From Albugo candida (taxonomy: Eukaryota > Oomycota > Peronosporomycetes > Albuginales > Albuginaceae): a stretch of 64,000 nt of DNA. Numbering within the stretch: the first letter of the stretch is position 1; the number at the start of each line of letters is the position of its first letter. The DNA lies in NCBI GenBank assembly GCA_905220665.1, contig CAJNAR010000018.1, forward strand, positions 62,001 through 126,000, given 5' to 3'. A model generated the notes under the pieces. The model was not told the DNA's origin and did not search any database. It saw only the letters and a program-made list of their open reading frames with translations. The position numbers and the translations under genes were made by a program. Shown one piece after another: positions 47,401 to 58,799 of this stretch.

Positions 47401-48110
47401 AGGTGCGTCCACCACATATTCGACTACTTGTTGTAATAGCGCTCTGTGGTGCTACTCAAATAGTGTCCAAGCAAGTAGGCCTTGAGTTCTTCGTACCGGG
47501 CAAAACCGCACCCGTGTTGGACAATCGTCAGGAACGTTTGACCCCAATCAAAAAACCAGAGCCAAGCTTATGGTACAGTTCGCTCCCGTCAAACTTCCTG
47601 ATAGCCAGCTTCCAATACGCGAGTCCGGCACTCGATTCACAGGTCCGGCTACCTGAAGATCGTGCTGCTTCTCCTGCTGCGCGGGGATGCGCTGTTGCGG
47701 CTTTGTTGCCACGTGCTGCGGCGCGAGTGGCTAAACGTGCGCTACTTGTCACCTCGCCGACGAGTTACCAAGCGCGTCTAGGTGTATTAAACCAGCGTTT
47801 TTCTCTTGTTGCGCGGGATCAGACAGCTAAAGAGACCGCTCCCGACTGCGCCTAGAAGTTACTCGTTCTCGTCATACAGCATATGTGGCGCTTCAATGCG
47901 CTCCATGCTTTTTTCGAGACCCATGAGTATTTCGAGGATCCTCTCACTACCATCCGCGCATTTGTGTGTGGGCTCTCGTCCTTCTTCGACGTACTCATTT
48001 CCTCTTAACATGATGACCATGCTGTAGATTGTTTTTTGTCCGACGATTCGATCAAACGGATCGAAACAGATGTTTCGCCTTGTGTTTGTCGCAATCTCAA
48101 ATAGCAAAAG
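44461..48110 (-). mobile_element. Copia retrotransposon, 5' half (gag to RT), decayed
   Basis: Minus-strand fragments in copia order. A gag zinc-knuckle-like S-G-K-T-x5-T-D-C-R-S-R region lies near 47.0-47.1 kb. A gag pre-integrase segment lies at 46169-46579 (Y/C-D-T-V-E-R-L-A-R-D-T-A-S-G-I-E-L and C-L-L-C-A-K-x-K-Q). The RT start at 45072-45320 has W-P-I-A-M-D-K-E-L, and the RT core at 44521-45042 has V-L-Q-L-R-K-S-L-Y-G-L-E-Q-A-G-R-L-W. Stops and shifts are everywhere, and the integrase catalytic part is not readable. The right end (about 47.97-48.01 kb) shares about 36 bp with 36.21-36.25 kb and may be the 5' LTR. Base composition is more GC-rich than the surrounding decayed repeats. Confidence 0.75.
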
Positions 48111-48379
48111 AATATATCGGAGTCTCTCGTTTGTACCAGTGTAGAATATTATGTATTATGGTATAGCTTACACGACTAGCGAAATTAATCAAAGACATAG
48201 TTCTCGGCCGTTGATATGCTTTAATCACGTGATCATGCGCATGTTTTATAATATCATATCTTCAATGCCAAATATCAACATGGCTGATTTATATGGGCTA
48301 TTAATGCACCATTCCACGTGGCTGGTGACGATATAGAATTAAAAATGGTGTTACCACCCTCTGATAAAGATCAATCAGT

Positions 48380-51120
48380 ATGTCGCATAAATATATCGAC
48401 AGAGGATTGATGATAGATCCTAAAAATGCTATATGGCATTATTGTTGAATACACCACATACAAATTAGGTGCCATTGGAGAGGGAGGGTGCTTTAGCTAG
48501 TAACGATATATATATAATGTGTTTGACATGTAACTTAGTTCTAACTTCATCATGTATCCTCGTGCTATACAATCATACCTGCTGCAAAATTGTAGGATCA
48601 ACGGCGTACAACATTTTTATGACGTAGGTTATGTGAGCTAACAAATTCGACATCATAGTCTTTATGATGCATATCTTACAACGGTGCTTAAACTGTCAAC
48701 ATGTCCGTCTCATCAATTCTTTAGAAAGCTATATAGAGACTCTACGGTTCATGAGTTCGTGCGGTTGGCTCATGCATGGGTAATCGGGCAATTGCTTCGT
48801 CGAAGAATTCGTATTTCCCCCCTTCCCCGGTCATAAGAGACTTGAGCAGTCTTTTATAGATTACAGTTACTGTTCCCTTGATCTATCATGTCAGCATTTG
48901 CTGAATACTTTTCAGTATCCAATAGCCGTTGGCATTGTACCACGTAGTCAGCTCAAGCGTTTCTGAACACATTTGCAAACGATTATGACTGAAACTGCTC
49001 ATTAGGAAATTATGCGTTCACTAGCTTCATATACTTTCACATTATGTCCCTTATTCCTTTCCTTTTACTTCTTAGAGAAGCCCCGATTGATCGTTTGGAT
49101 ATCCACATTCGTCAATTGACGCAGCCCAACCGGACGTATCATTTGCGGTCATTTTTCGGCATTATATAGGCTTAAGCAATACATCCCAACGCAGGCAGAT
49201 AGGATGGTTGATAGAGCGGGACGCATCCAAACATATCCACGAAGTTTGACTTCGCTTCTGTATAAGAAGAAAATCTCTGCATGCTCTGCTAGGCATGTCA
49301 TACACTCATACGATCTAGAATCCGCGAATTTGATGTTCACGAGAGCGATGTTATTTGACGCTGGCCAGATCGGTGGGCCATCTGTTGCTCTGGAACGAGA
49401 CATTGAGCTTCTTGGTGACATGAACTGGTTCATGATTTCTTCAATTTGGTGCTGTAGCGGGGGCCAAGTACCCACCGGAATCGGATCCTGCTTGAATTAA
49501 ATAACTTTTCTTCTTTTACGTGATTGCGCATCTGAAACGCTCGGTGACTAGAACAGAAATTGGAAGGGACTGCTTAAATCCTACTACATTTTTCCTTAAG
49601 AAGACACTCCTTTGATAATTCCCAGAATGCTTTCAGTGTCATTTTTGATGCCGCTATAGAGATATCAAGTAGTAATGGAGATCTGTGGATAAGTTGAGCT
49701 TCATTTGTAATTCCTAAATTCACCATGATGCAGTAGATACATCCATCATCAAATTTGCCGTGATACACCGCAAGACAGCTTTCGTATAGCTTATTGCGCA
49801 TATCGAGATGTGATGGCTTCGAGTATACCTTTAAGCTGTTCAAATAATGCTCAGGATTTTGTCCACAGTCATCCGGATGACGCACCTGTACGACTCTGCA
49901 TTCCTTACATTGCGAAATATTCTGAATGTTGTCTGTAAAAGTCAGCGAGATATATAAAGATGAGATGACAACCAAATGATATCCTGCCACATCTTTGAGG
50001 ATACAACTTACACAGAGTCGCTTTGCTAGCGATAATGCCCTTACTTCAATACAGAAGTAATCTTTGAAACCTAGCATGTTGAGGCTTCCCTCAATTTTCG
50101 AATGTTTTGGGTAACAAGCTGATTGCAGTATGGCGTCTTGCCATTCTTTTGCACGCAATGCTCTGTAGAACCTTCTGTACTTCCTCCAGCTTCATTTTAT
50201 TCTCATCTCTCTCAGATTGATGATTTAGAGGAAACATCGTGTGTATTCTGCGACAATCGATTGAATATAAGTCGATAGTTACCGGACAGAGCTCTCTTCT
50301 CGCGATTGGAAACTATATCTGATGGTAGATAATTACTGAGGAAAACGCACCCGTCAGGTGATAATTTTGAGCCATAATACAAGTGGGATGTCCGAATGGC
50401 GAATTCTGTGCTGTGCATGGCCAAACACTCACGACAAATAGACTCTTGTGTTACTATTGAGACAACCATACATCGCATTAACGGTTGGTCCTTTACATTC
50501 TTAACAATCCGCTTCTTCGAATTCACTTTAGCCAGGAGAGACGGGTCAATGACTGGAAAGTCTTTCCCAGAATTTTTGAGAAGTGTTGCATCTCTGAGTG
50601 AGTAGTTTTTCCAAAATAGGTCGTATTTGAAGCGCTCTTGTATCTGTGAAACTAGCTAAGTCCCTAAGTAATACTTCATCCATCGCGTTCGCCAGTGAAC
50701 GAATGCCGTTCCCCTTCATTTGGATTTTTCTGTCTCTGCATACCTATTGACTTATCAGGGCTGTATGCATGCTCCAAATGATTTGATAGATAACATGTCC
50801 ACACTTTGTGGTCATAGGAAAGAAACGATTTTTCTACATTTGTATTACTATGAATCCAATAGAGTCTGAAGGCGCTATTTGCCACAAGCAAATGTAACTG
50901 CGTAGCACCCAAAGTGCCAATAAGGCACTCATGACAACTAGTAAAATCTCCTGAATACTGAGACGACACTTTGAAAATTCCACATTGAGCAATGGTTTCG
51001 CTGGGCGACTGCATAGACATCAGAGCGGTCAGAAATACTGCGCATATACTGAAGGGTTGCATTTCACGCTTCTCAAATATTCTGTGGAGAATGTCAACAG
51101 AGGATATGATTGGCTAACTA
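48380..51120 (-). repeat. Segmental duplication, unit B (decayed CCG locus)
   Basis: Direct-orientation duplicate of 19880-22700, including the 3' flank and the proximal promoter. It begins about 270 bp beyond the copia 5' end. Confidence 0.75.
49149..51062 (-). pseudogene. CCG-type effector pseudogene, paralog of the 20.6-kb gene
   Basis: The gene body survives as four frames: 50676-51062 (ATG, signal peptide MQPFSICAVFLTALMSMQSP and an intact C-H-E-C-L-I-G-T-L-G), 50212-50526, 49574-50158 and 49149-49475. Each aligns with the matching part of the intact paralog, including C-R-E-C-L-A-M-H-S-T, C-V-S-C, C-K-E-C and a second CX2CX5G (C-I-Y-C-I-M-V-N-L-G). Frameshifts and stops separate them and the C terminus is shortened. 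An undisrupted 128-residue secreted N-terminal product carrying the CCG motif could still be made, so function of a truncated form is not fully excluded. Confidence 0.75.
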
Positions 51121-51179
51121 GAAGAGTGGACGCGGAAATTGAAACCAATTACCAACCGCTAGTAACGTATTGGTAAAGT

Positions 51180-53306
51180 TGAGTTCATTATAAAATGTTA
51201 GAAGTAGAATTATGATGTACATCCACAAGCGTTATTGAGTTCATAGTCAAATGTCGGTCTCTCTCAATGACCTACAACTTTGAACTTTTTTTTATCTATT
51301 GTCAATAGATCAGGTGATATCAACATTCTCGTTCCATGAATATGTTGTCGTTGCATGGTGTCCTATTCGGGATACGTAATGAGCTTATATATAACGCATC
51401 TTTGCTACGACAATGTGTCGTTCCTCTCGCTAACTTTCATTGACCTCAACGAAATCAAATGAGAAACCAATTCTAACCTGCAACTTATGTAATTGCTCAA
51501 TAAACCGAGTTTCTTTGATTGGTTTAATTCTTGTTTTCTTCATCGACGCTGTAGTTGTCAATACGACGTTAATGCTATATAGAACATTCAGAGATTTCAC
51601 TGGAGATTAGCACTGTGAAATATGGTTGGCCTTCCTGATCAGCGCTAGCACTTGATTAGATTCGTCACGACAAATGAACTACCTCGACTAATATTCAAGA
51701 ATCTTGAAAAGCTGTGTTATCAAAATGTATTGAGCGTATCAATGCGTCACGTGGATGCGTAGAGAGCATATTAGGGACTTTGTTGAAAAAATGAACAGCT
51801 ACTACAGATAATTTCTATAGCACAAAATCTCGTCACTCATATTAGACACAAGAACAGTGGGAGAGTTATCTGAGGGTGGGCTCAAACAAAATTGATTTTT
51901 GTTCAGCAGTTCCTTACTTTTATATTTCATATAGCATTTTTGAAAATACTAAATGACCCCGAGCCATCAATGATGAGAACCTTGGTCCTGTTGGAAGATG
52001 GTATCTGATCGAGTGGGATGTTGCCAGGTCTCTGGCCGCCTCGGTACTACTTCTGACAGGATTTATGGATTTAAGTCCAGCAGGCGACAGAAGAGGCAGT
52101 ACGGTGTGAAATGATGCAGGTGCCGATATTGTATGAGAGGAGTGGATAAAAAGCAAGTTACTCGTAGGTACGAGAGTAAAGACTGGTAATATACTTATTC
52201 TGCAAAAACACTTCTTTGGAGAACTTCCTAGCGTGCTTCAAAATGTCCACATACAGGAAATGCTTTCTAATATATCAACAATCGATTGTGTAAGTACACT
52301 GAGCAAGAAGGTCATCATTAGTAGTTGACAATTTACATTCTGTGAACTTTTTGTCTGCATTGTTTCTTGTACTCACACGACACCCCACTTACACTCAACT
52401 TGTTTTCTGGTCGTCTATTTACAATTGCTTTCGCTTGACATACATTTATTTCGAGCATACAAGATTAACTTTTTGCGCAGCTACCAGAGGCTTTTTCGCT
52501 TTTTTTAAAATGCACCGAGACATTGCGCTTCTTTCGTTATACATGCATCCATGTGACTGAAGTAGTGACATGTGATGACGGAGAGATCAACTAGAAAGTA
52601 AGAGAGTACCTCAAACGAGAAAGAGAGTTCGAAAAATGGTCAGAAATGGGTCCTACAATGTTTAAATACCGTTTTGAGACTGTTTGACAAAGATTTTCAA
52701 CAGGTAGGACAAAGAAATCTCGAGAGACTTTAAAGAAAGTTTGATGACAATTTATCCACACGTTCACATCTGACCCACAGTTGACCATTTCCCATCTATT
52801 TCCGTGCAATAGTATTCAATCATCCATAGCTACCTTTTTTCAAGTTGCTTGGATCAAGCGCTATTTCTGGTTTTGGATATAAGATTCACATGACGATAGC
52901 AATCAGATTGTAGATTCTCAAATACAACTTCAAAGATTGTTATTGCTGAAGAAACGCGTGCAACACGCTCTCGAGATTCCGCTTCTAATTTATGAACTGA
53001 AAAGTGCGTTGGATTGATGACTCAACAACTTGATGAATTTGCCAGCTGACTACAGGACCCGGCTTCTACAGTGACTTTGCAACGAGACCGGCGTTCTGTT
53101 CGGCGTTATTCGATTCCTTCAAATATGTCACTTAATAATAATCGAGATTTTTATTCGCTTGAGTGTGCCCAATTTTGAGCTTCATCATAATCGTGTAACA
53201 CTGGTTGAAACATATCAATATATCAGCCAATGAACTCTCCTTTATCACGATAGAGCGCTGTATTGAGCATATTCCGGCAAGTACTTTGATTGCGCAAAGA
53301 TCCAAT
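51180..53306. other. Intergenic, no supported gene
   Basis: Short frames (51920-52156 and 52591-52809 minus, 52342-52560 plus) carry no motif. The last 200 bp probably hold the promoter of the gene at 53307. A TTG-started 34-codon in-frame extension precedes that ATG. Confidence 0.4.
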
Positions 53307-55859
53307 ATGAAATCTCCCCGTGCTTTTAGCGTGTACGGTCCAACCTCCGATGAGGAATTCGCTTCAGAGGCTATTGTCTCCGTTTCGTTCATTCCTAATT
53401 TCCCTGTAAAAGAACAATCCTTCTCTCCTAAAATCATTGGCTTACCGGCATGCGGAATGCCTTCCACACAGCTTTTGAGTTGTCTCAGAGCTGCGTTTGG
53501 TATCTCAAATTCATTCAAGTGCGTTGGATTCCGTACTCGAAACGCGAACGATCAACTCTCCACATTCATTCCTCTGTCAGTAGCATCTTTGTCCCCAGCG
53601 CTTCTAAGTCAAAGTGTCGATCCCGTTGAGATAATGTACCGATATAACAACCATAAAGACTCTCGCGTCAGTCAATCGGAATCGGATTTCTCATCGTTGG
53701 AAGTTCTTTTAGACGCACTGGAGCAAGAAAAACAATGGAATCGATTTGATATGGCCGTATTACGTGCACAATGGGCCGAGTGGAAGCGTTTGGACGATGA
53801 GAAGTTACGTGCCTCGTGGAAGGAATTATTGACCGATCCAAATGTGCCCTTTTCCATGAAAAAAGAACGAATGCGGCAGTGGTTATTGGATCCGTTTGTC
53901 TCAATCCAAGCACCAAGTGTTCCTCTGCAACGTTCCAGCATTCCTCCACTTGCAACTGAAACACAATTTCCTCAGCCACCAGAATCAATAATCGCTCGGC
54001 GTCCAAGCACGATTTCTCTCGAAGTCCTCACGAGAAATCAAGGGATGATTTATCAAAAGATTGTGGAACTCGCTCATACTGTGTTTTCCCCAAAAATCCA
54101 AAGTAAATTGCTGGCTGAAGCAGATGAATATCATCAAAGAATAAGTCTAAAAGAGGCATCGAACGCGCATCGCAACGAGACGAATGACAATTGTTCAGTC
54201 AATGATCATGCACGGAAGACAGAGCAGAGCGATATTTCTCAACCAATGATGGAAACATTGCAGCTGGATCTACTGAATACCATTGATCAACTTGTGAATA
54301 AACATGAGTTACCAGAAGAAGATGGATTGTATCTTATTCGACTTGTTTTGGCTGAATCTGAGGTCATACTAAAGGTCATGCAGCTGTACAAAAAGTGTTC
54401 GAATCAGCATGATATTGAAGACGCATTGAAGCAACTCATTCATCTTGATTCGCTTCCAAAATCCAGTGTGCCTGCAAACCAAGTAAGGAGCCATTTATTG
54501 AGCAGACCAAAATCAATCAAAGTCGAACATCAAAATGTGAGGTCGCAATACACTTTGGATAAATGGAATGACGCATACAAAATCTTGGAACGATTTTATG
54601 ACCAAGAGAAGCTTACGGCCATGGAATTGGAGCTTCTGGAAATTCTGATTCAGCAACAATTCGATCCTGTAATGATTGCAGTCGAAACGTTCCGAACCGA
54701 TAATAACGAGACGACATTGTGCGAACAGCTACGTGTGCTCTTCCGTGACGTCACAAAAGAAACGAAAGCTGAATCGAAGCCGCTTTTCAATACTTGTAAA
54801 AATGGAACAGAGTCGATTCGAATCGAAAAGTTACATCTGGGACCAGCTCCTCTTGACGCATCCAAAGCTAAATCCATACCTTGGTGGCAGCATCTTGATC
54901 ATCTCGTTTATCAATGGTATTATCGTGGCATGCTTTCGCTGGAACATCATCAAATGATCATATCATTGCTTTCTGAAAAACACAATCTTCTCGAAAGCGC
55001 GTACGAAGTGTATTTGAGTGACCAAGACGATGCCGAATTGCTTGATACATTACAACGAATCGCTAAACTCCAGCTCCAGGCTTATGAGAGCGCTTCATGT
55101 GTCAATTTCGATCGCCTTGTGGACGAATACTGTTCCAATTCGGTTTCCGACAATGAATGCAATCAATTGAAAGAATTGTTTGCGAGAAAACATCAATTGA
55201 CTCGCGCAGCATTCCATCAATTCCAGTCGGAAGGTCAAAGTGACGAATTTGTGAGTGCTTTACTTGGAATTGTTCGATTCACTTGTCAGCCAGAAACTCG
55301 ATCGCGACTGCTTCAAATTGTTGGAGAGATGCTTCAGCGTCAATTGATTCGGTCCCATGAAGCGGACGGTTTGATTCGGTTGTACGAGGAGAAAAATGAC
55401 GCATTGACGGCCGCAAGTGAGGTGTTTGAGATCGATGGAGACGAGAAAGAACTCATTGAGACGCTGCTACTTGTTGTGAAACACGCGGGTCTTGAAGATC
55501 CACTGCTTTGCATTGAAAGTAAAGACGCAACGACCCCGAAAGCCAACGATTCTGACGTAGATTCCGCTTTGAAAAAGGATTCTGTTGCGGGAGTGATGGT
55601 CAAAGTATCTGAGAGTGATGGTACGCTGCTGAATGAGACGAAATCGGTGGAGAGTGCGAAGAAATTGAATAAGAAAAGCAGAAAGAAGAAAAAGAAAAAG
55701 TCGGGCTCTACCGAAGTGCGCTCAGAGCCGATAATGAAAAGTGGTGATCGCGAAGATGATCGAAAAACGTCGCAAGTATTTGAAGTCAATGCAGTTAAAG
55801 TTGAACTTGAAGTTGAAGTTGAAGGTGAAGAAAATAAAATATCAGAGGACGACAGTTGA
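53307..55859 (+). CDS. Large helical-repeat protein with basic/acidic C terminus
   Basis: Single exon of 850 aa; I chose the first ATG in the frame at 53307. No known domain is recognised. Residues about 318-726 contain five related helical modules of about 55-60 residues (near 318-380, 423-481, 528-588, 599-657, 668-726). The pattern is L-x-x-G/E-x-L-x-x-x-E-x-x-x-L-x-x-L, then A-x-x-V/T-F, then D-x-x-x-E-L/D-x-x-L. They read like an alpha-solenoid with an acidic turn. After the repeats comes a disordered tail with K-K-S-R-K-K-K-K-K-K (near 790-800), possibly a nuclear or nucleolar signal, and a final E/V-rich hexad repeat. No signal peptide. The N-terminal 100 residues look globular. The gene is oriented with the next gene, about 190 bp downstream. 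Confidence 0.75.
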   Translation: MKSPRAFSVYGPTSDEEFASEAIVSVSFIPNFPVKEQSFSPKIIGLPACGMPSTQLLSCLRAAFGISNSFKCVGFRTRNANDQLSTFIPLSVASLSPALLSQSVDPVEIMYRYNNHKDSRVSQSESDFSSLEVLLDALEQEKQWNRFDMAVLRAQWAEWKRLDDEKLRASWKELLTDPNVPFSMKKERMRQWLLDPFVSIQAPSVPLQRSSIPPLATETQFPQPPESIIARRPSTISLEVLTRNQGMIYQKIVELAHTVFSPKIQSKLLAEADEYHQRISLKEASNAHRNETNDNCSVNDHARKTEQSDISQPMMETLQLDLLNTIDQLVNKHELPEEDGLYLIRLVLAESEVILKVMQLYKKCSNQHDIEDALKQLIHLDSLPKSSVPANQVRSHLLSRPKSIKVEHQNVRSQYTLDKWNDAYKILERFYDQEKLTAMELELLEILIQQQFDPVMIAVETFRTDNNETTLCEQLRVLFRDVTKETKAESKPLFNTCKNGTESIRIEKLHLGPAPLDASKAKSIPWWQHLDHLVYQWYYRGMLSLEHHQMIISLLSEKHNLLESAYEVYLSDQDDAELLDTLQRIAKLQLQAYESASCVNFDRLVDEYCSNSVSDNECNQLKELFARKHQLTRAAFHQFQSEGQSDEFVSALLGIVRFTCQPETRSRLLQIVGEMLQRQLIRSHEADGLIRLYEEKNDALTAASEVFEIDGDEKELIETLLLVVKHAGLEDPLLCIESKDATTPKANDSDVDSALKKDSVAGVMVKVSESDGTLLNETKSVESAKKLNKKSRKKKKKKSGSTEVRSEPIMKSGDREDDRKTSQVFEVNAVKVELEVEVEGEENKISEDDS

Positions 55860-56051
55860 AAGTTCAACATTAATGTAATTGGGTAAAATACGAATAAATA
55901 CATTTACACCCAATCATCACGTTGCTTTCACACTAGAAATGAATCCTCCCAAGTATGTTGCGATAATGTACTCAATCGCGAATGTTGCAAATCAGTAATT
56001 TATATCAGAGTGTGTGTACATGCCAACGAAAGTCAATCACTTTTCAATCGA

Positions 56052-57748
56052 ATGGATCGCGAAGAAGCGCTATTCTCGGCACGAAGCCGCGAGGAAAACG
56101 CAAAGACGGTGCTGCTGTCGCTGCAGCTGAAGCAGACGCAATTGGCGGAACTCATTTCCAACGCATTGGAGCATGCAGCTCGTGCTTGCGAGGTTAAAAA
56201 AGAATTAGAAGAGAGGAACAACTTGCAAGAAGAAAGAATGCGTGCGATAGAAAGTGAAAGGATTTCCGAAAAGAAAAGAACGGAAAATCAAATACGGAAA
56301 CAAAATGCGGAAACGCAGCAATGGATTCGGCAATTGAGTCAGTGGGAAAACAGTAAAGTGTGTACACACAGTCGGACACTTCTGTCGCTCCAATTTGAAA
56401 TGTATAGTGTATAGTGTCTGTGGGTAGAGGAGAAGCGCTTGTTGGAGCAGCGAGTGGAAACAGAAGTGAAAATACGGAAAGAGCTTGAAAAAAAGATGTT
56501 AGAGATTCAGGATCAACGCAATGAGACAAATGTATTGGAATGGAAAGGGAGCGCAAAAGAGTTTCAACTTAAAGAAAAGAAAATCATCCAAACGATTGTA
56601 AGATGTAAATACGTTACTATTTCAGTAAATATCAATGGGAAGGGTAGAGTTGTACACAACAAAGGATGCAAAGTCTGCAAGGATACATGGAGAAAGTCAA
56701 TGCCAAGTTGTGTGCGTGTAAGTGCAGTCAGTGGCCTCAACTGCAATCAGCTGTTTTAAGTGACTGTGGATATAGATAGTCAGCAGATGGAGACAATGAA
56801 GCAGGCAAGCTGTGTGTTTGATCAGAAGTCTCATTTGGTGATCGTGCTCGACAGGATCGAGCTGGATCTGCGAACCGATACGAAGCTGTAGATGAGGAAG
56901 GTGTTGGCCCTGATCTAAGAATTCTTCAGTTACAAGAGGAGAAAGAATTGCGTCAGCGTTTGCAGGAACAATATGACACAACGAGAGTTGAAAATGACAT
57001 TTTGAAGACGCGAAACGACGAATTGGAACGAGTGACGAGTATCTTACAGCAATCTTTGCAAAGCAGTCTAGAGAGAAGCAAAATACAGGAAAAACTACTA
57101 CAGGATTATGAGAGCTCGTCATCGGAGGGAACTAAGGTTATTTCAATGCTACAAGACGCTCTGGATGAAGCTGTTGAGAGCTCTAATCAGGCGGAAAAGA
57201 AAGCGGATGCGATGGTTCGGGAAGTAGAACAACGACACCAAGCGGAAAAGGAAGAGATGACAAACGCAATCAACACTCATAAAAGTCGCATCGCTCAGCT
57301 GGAATATGAGTCGGAGAAAACGTTCCATGAAAAATTGCTCGAACGTCTTACAAATGAGAAAAACGTCACGAAAAGAGGTGGGAACGAGATGGAGGTACCA
57401 AATGATCGTAAGCCAACAGACAGGAGAGCTCCACCCGAAACATCCAGATCCAATTGGCAACCACAACACATAAATTTGGCCGAATCAAACGAGTCACTCC
57501 ATCTCTCCGGCGAGCAACAAAAAAAGAAAACTGACACAAATCGACCAGACGACGATATATCACATGCGTGTATCTGTGCAGCTTGCAGTGAAGAAGCCTT
57601 TGGTTTCATGGTCAAATGCCACAAATGCAAAGATCCATTCCACGCAAGATGTATCAAACTCGTTCCCAGCAAGAAACGATCAATCGTCACCTTCACATGC
57701 ACAAAATGTCGACCCCCACTACGTCCCGAAAAAATGAGAAAATCGTGA
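56052..57748 (+). CDS. Coiled-coil protein with C-terminal PHD finger, exon structure partly unresolved
   Basis: Supported exons are 56052-56352, 56428-56597 and 56648-56717, joined in frame (introns of 75 and 50 nt with GTAAAG and GTAAGA donors). A 3' exon runs from about 56826 to 57748. The N-terminal and central parts are long Glu/Lys/Gln/Arg-rich coiled coils. The C terminus is a PHD-type zinc finger (C-I-C-A-A-C...C-H-K-C...F-H-A-R-C...C-T-K-C, about 57.57-57.71 kb), a fold known to read histone H3 tails. Between 56717 and 56826 I found no splice path that avoids a stop: the obvious GTAAGT donor and ATCAG acceptor create TAA, and the alternative keeps an in-frame TGA at 56819. Either an unusual splice is used or the gene is damaged. 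Confidence 0.6.
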
Positions 57749-57846
57749 TTTTGGCATTCGTTTTCGATAAAACAACTTGTTCAGCTTTTGTGGTGTCACA
57801 TCAAAGCAAATGTAAAACTGATGTAAATACGCCAAAGCGTTACTTT

Positions 57847-58640
57847 CTACCTACGATTTCGCGTCTTTAATCTTTCTAGAAAAGCGGCGACATGAGCGGA
57901 AGTATCGTCAGATGTACCTTCTCTATAGAAACAGAGAAAGTCACGGCAACCAGATGACAAAAGAATGCTCAAAGACACCACCAAAGAGCCACAAGTGACA
58001 CGCCGAACGACTTCCGAAAACAGCCGCTGTCTCATGAGATGTGATGGTCATATCACAATTCATTTGACGACAACGCACCCATCCGGCTCTATCGATCATT
58101 TCCATGGACAGATTGAGCAAAGCGTCAGCTCTTGACTCGGGGTTACGTGTTACGTGTTTGCAAGCGAAATTTTGATTGTTTCTGTAAAAACGGCAAAGCG
58201 GAGGTAGGATCACTTTAAATAATTTATAAATTTTGATTTAGAACACAATTACGTGAAGAAGCATACATTCTGATCGCCTCGGATCACATCGCACATTGAA
58301 TAAAAGGAAAAATTCACGTGGGAATGTTTGTATGGATTTGAAGAATATCTGGTCGAGTGTGAAGCGTGTCGCATGGTGCGACCATCATTTTATTAGTGGC
58401 CTCTGTGATATGTGATATGCAGCTGCTGTTATTTCCATCTGGTCCGCTCCGAAATGTAGAGTAAAAGAGGTTGGACGGAAGAGTGGGTATCCTCGTCTGC
58501 TGAATTTTTCAATTGCATTGGGTGGATTGTCGTCTCTATAGCTCGTTGGAGTGAGATCGAGGATGGTGCGCTTCCCGCTTATAGAAGAGACGTCTACTAG
58601 CAACCGGAACTCAATCTCCTGTCACCTTTCTTTCTTTGTA
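57847..58640 (-). CDS. Probable multi-exon gene of unknown function
   Basis: The last junction is well supported: an exon ending R-A-G-W at 58079 joins in frame, across a 52-nt intron (58078-58027, GTGCGT...GACAG), to the exon encoding L-F-S-E-V-V-R-R-V and ending at 57847. Upstream, a TTTTTACAG acceptor opens the preceding exon near 58184. A further coding-like stretch with an acceptor (GTGACAG) near 58618 encodes about 70 residues (I-S-G-K-R-T-I-L-D-L-T-P). The join between these two parts is unresolved, as is the start, which may lie near 58.7 kb. I recognise no domain. It is convergent with the PHD gene (about 100-bp gap). Confidence 0.4.
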
Positions 58641-58799
58641 GGTGAAAAAGGGCAAGGGGTCGAAAATTGAAAATTTGAAAAGCTGTGTTGGTGTGGGACG
58701 TGTTTAGATACGAATGGGAAAGTAAAATATAGTCAGAATATGGCTTTGCAGTATGTGTAGAGACATGCATTATGTATAGCATGGAGTTTATATTTGATC

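Noticed and set aside
36100..48110. Two independent copia fragments on either side of the LINE
   Set aside because: The coding sense is continuous across the LINE and a 17-bp near-identical duplication sits exactly at the joint, so one split element is simpler.
55340..55903. 187-codon minus frame rich in Ser and Phe
   Set aside because: Antisense shadow of the Lys/Glu-rich end of the 53.3-55.9 kb gene.
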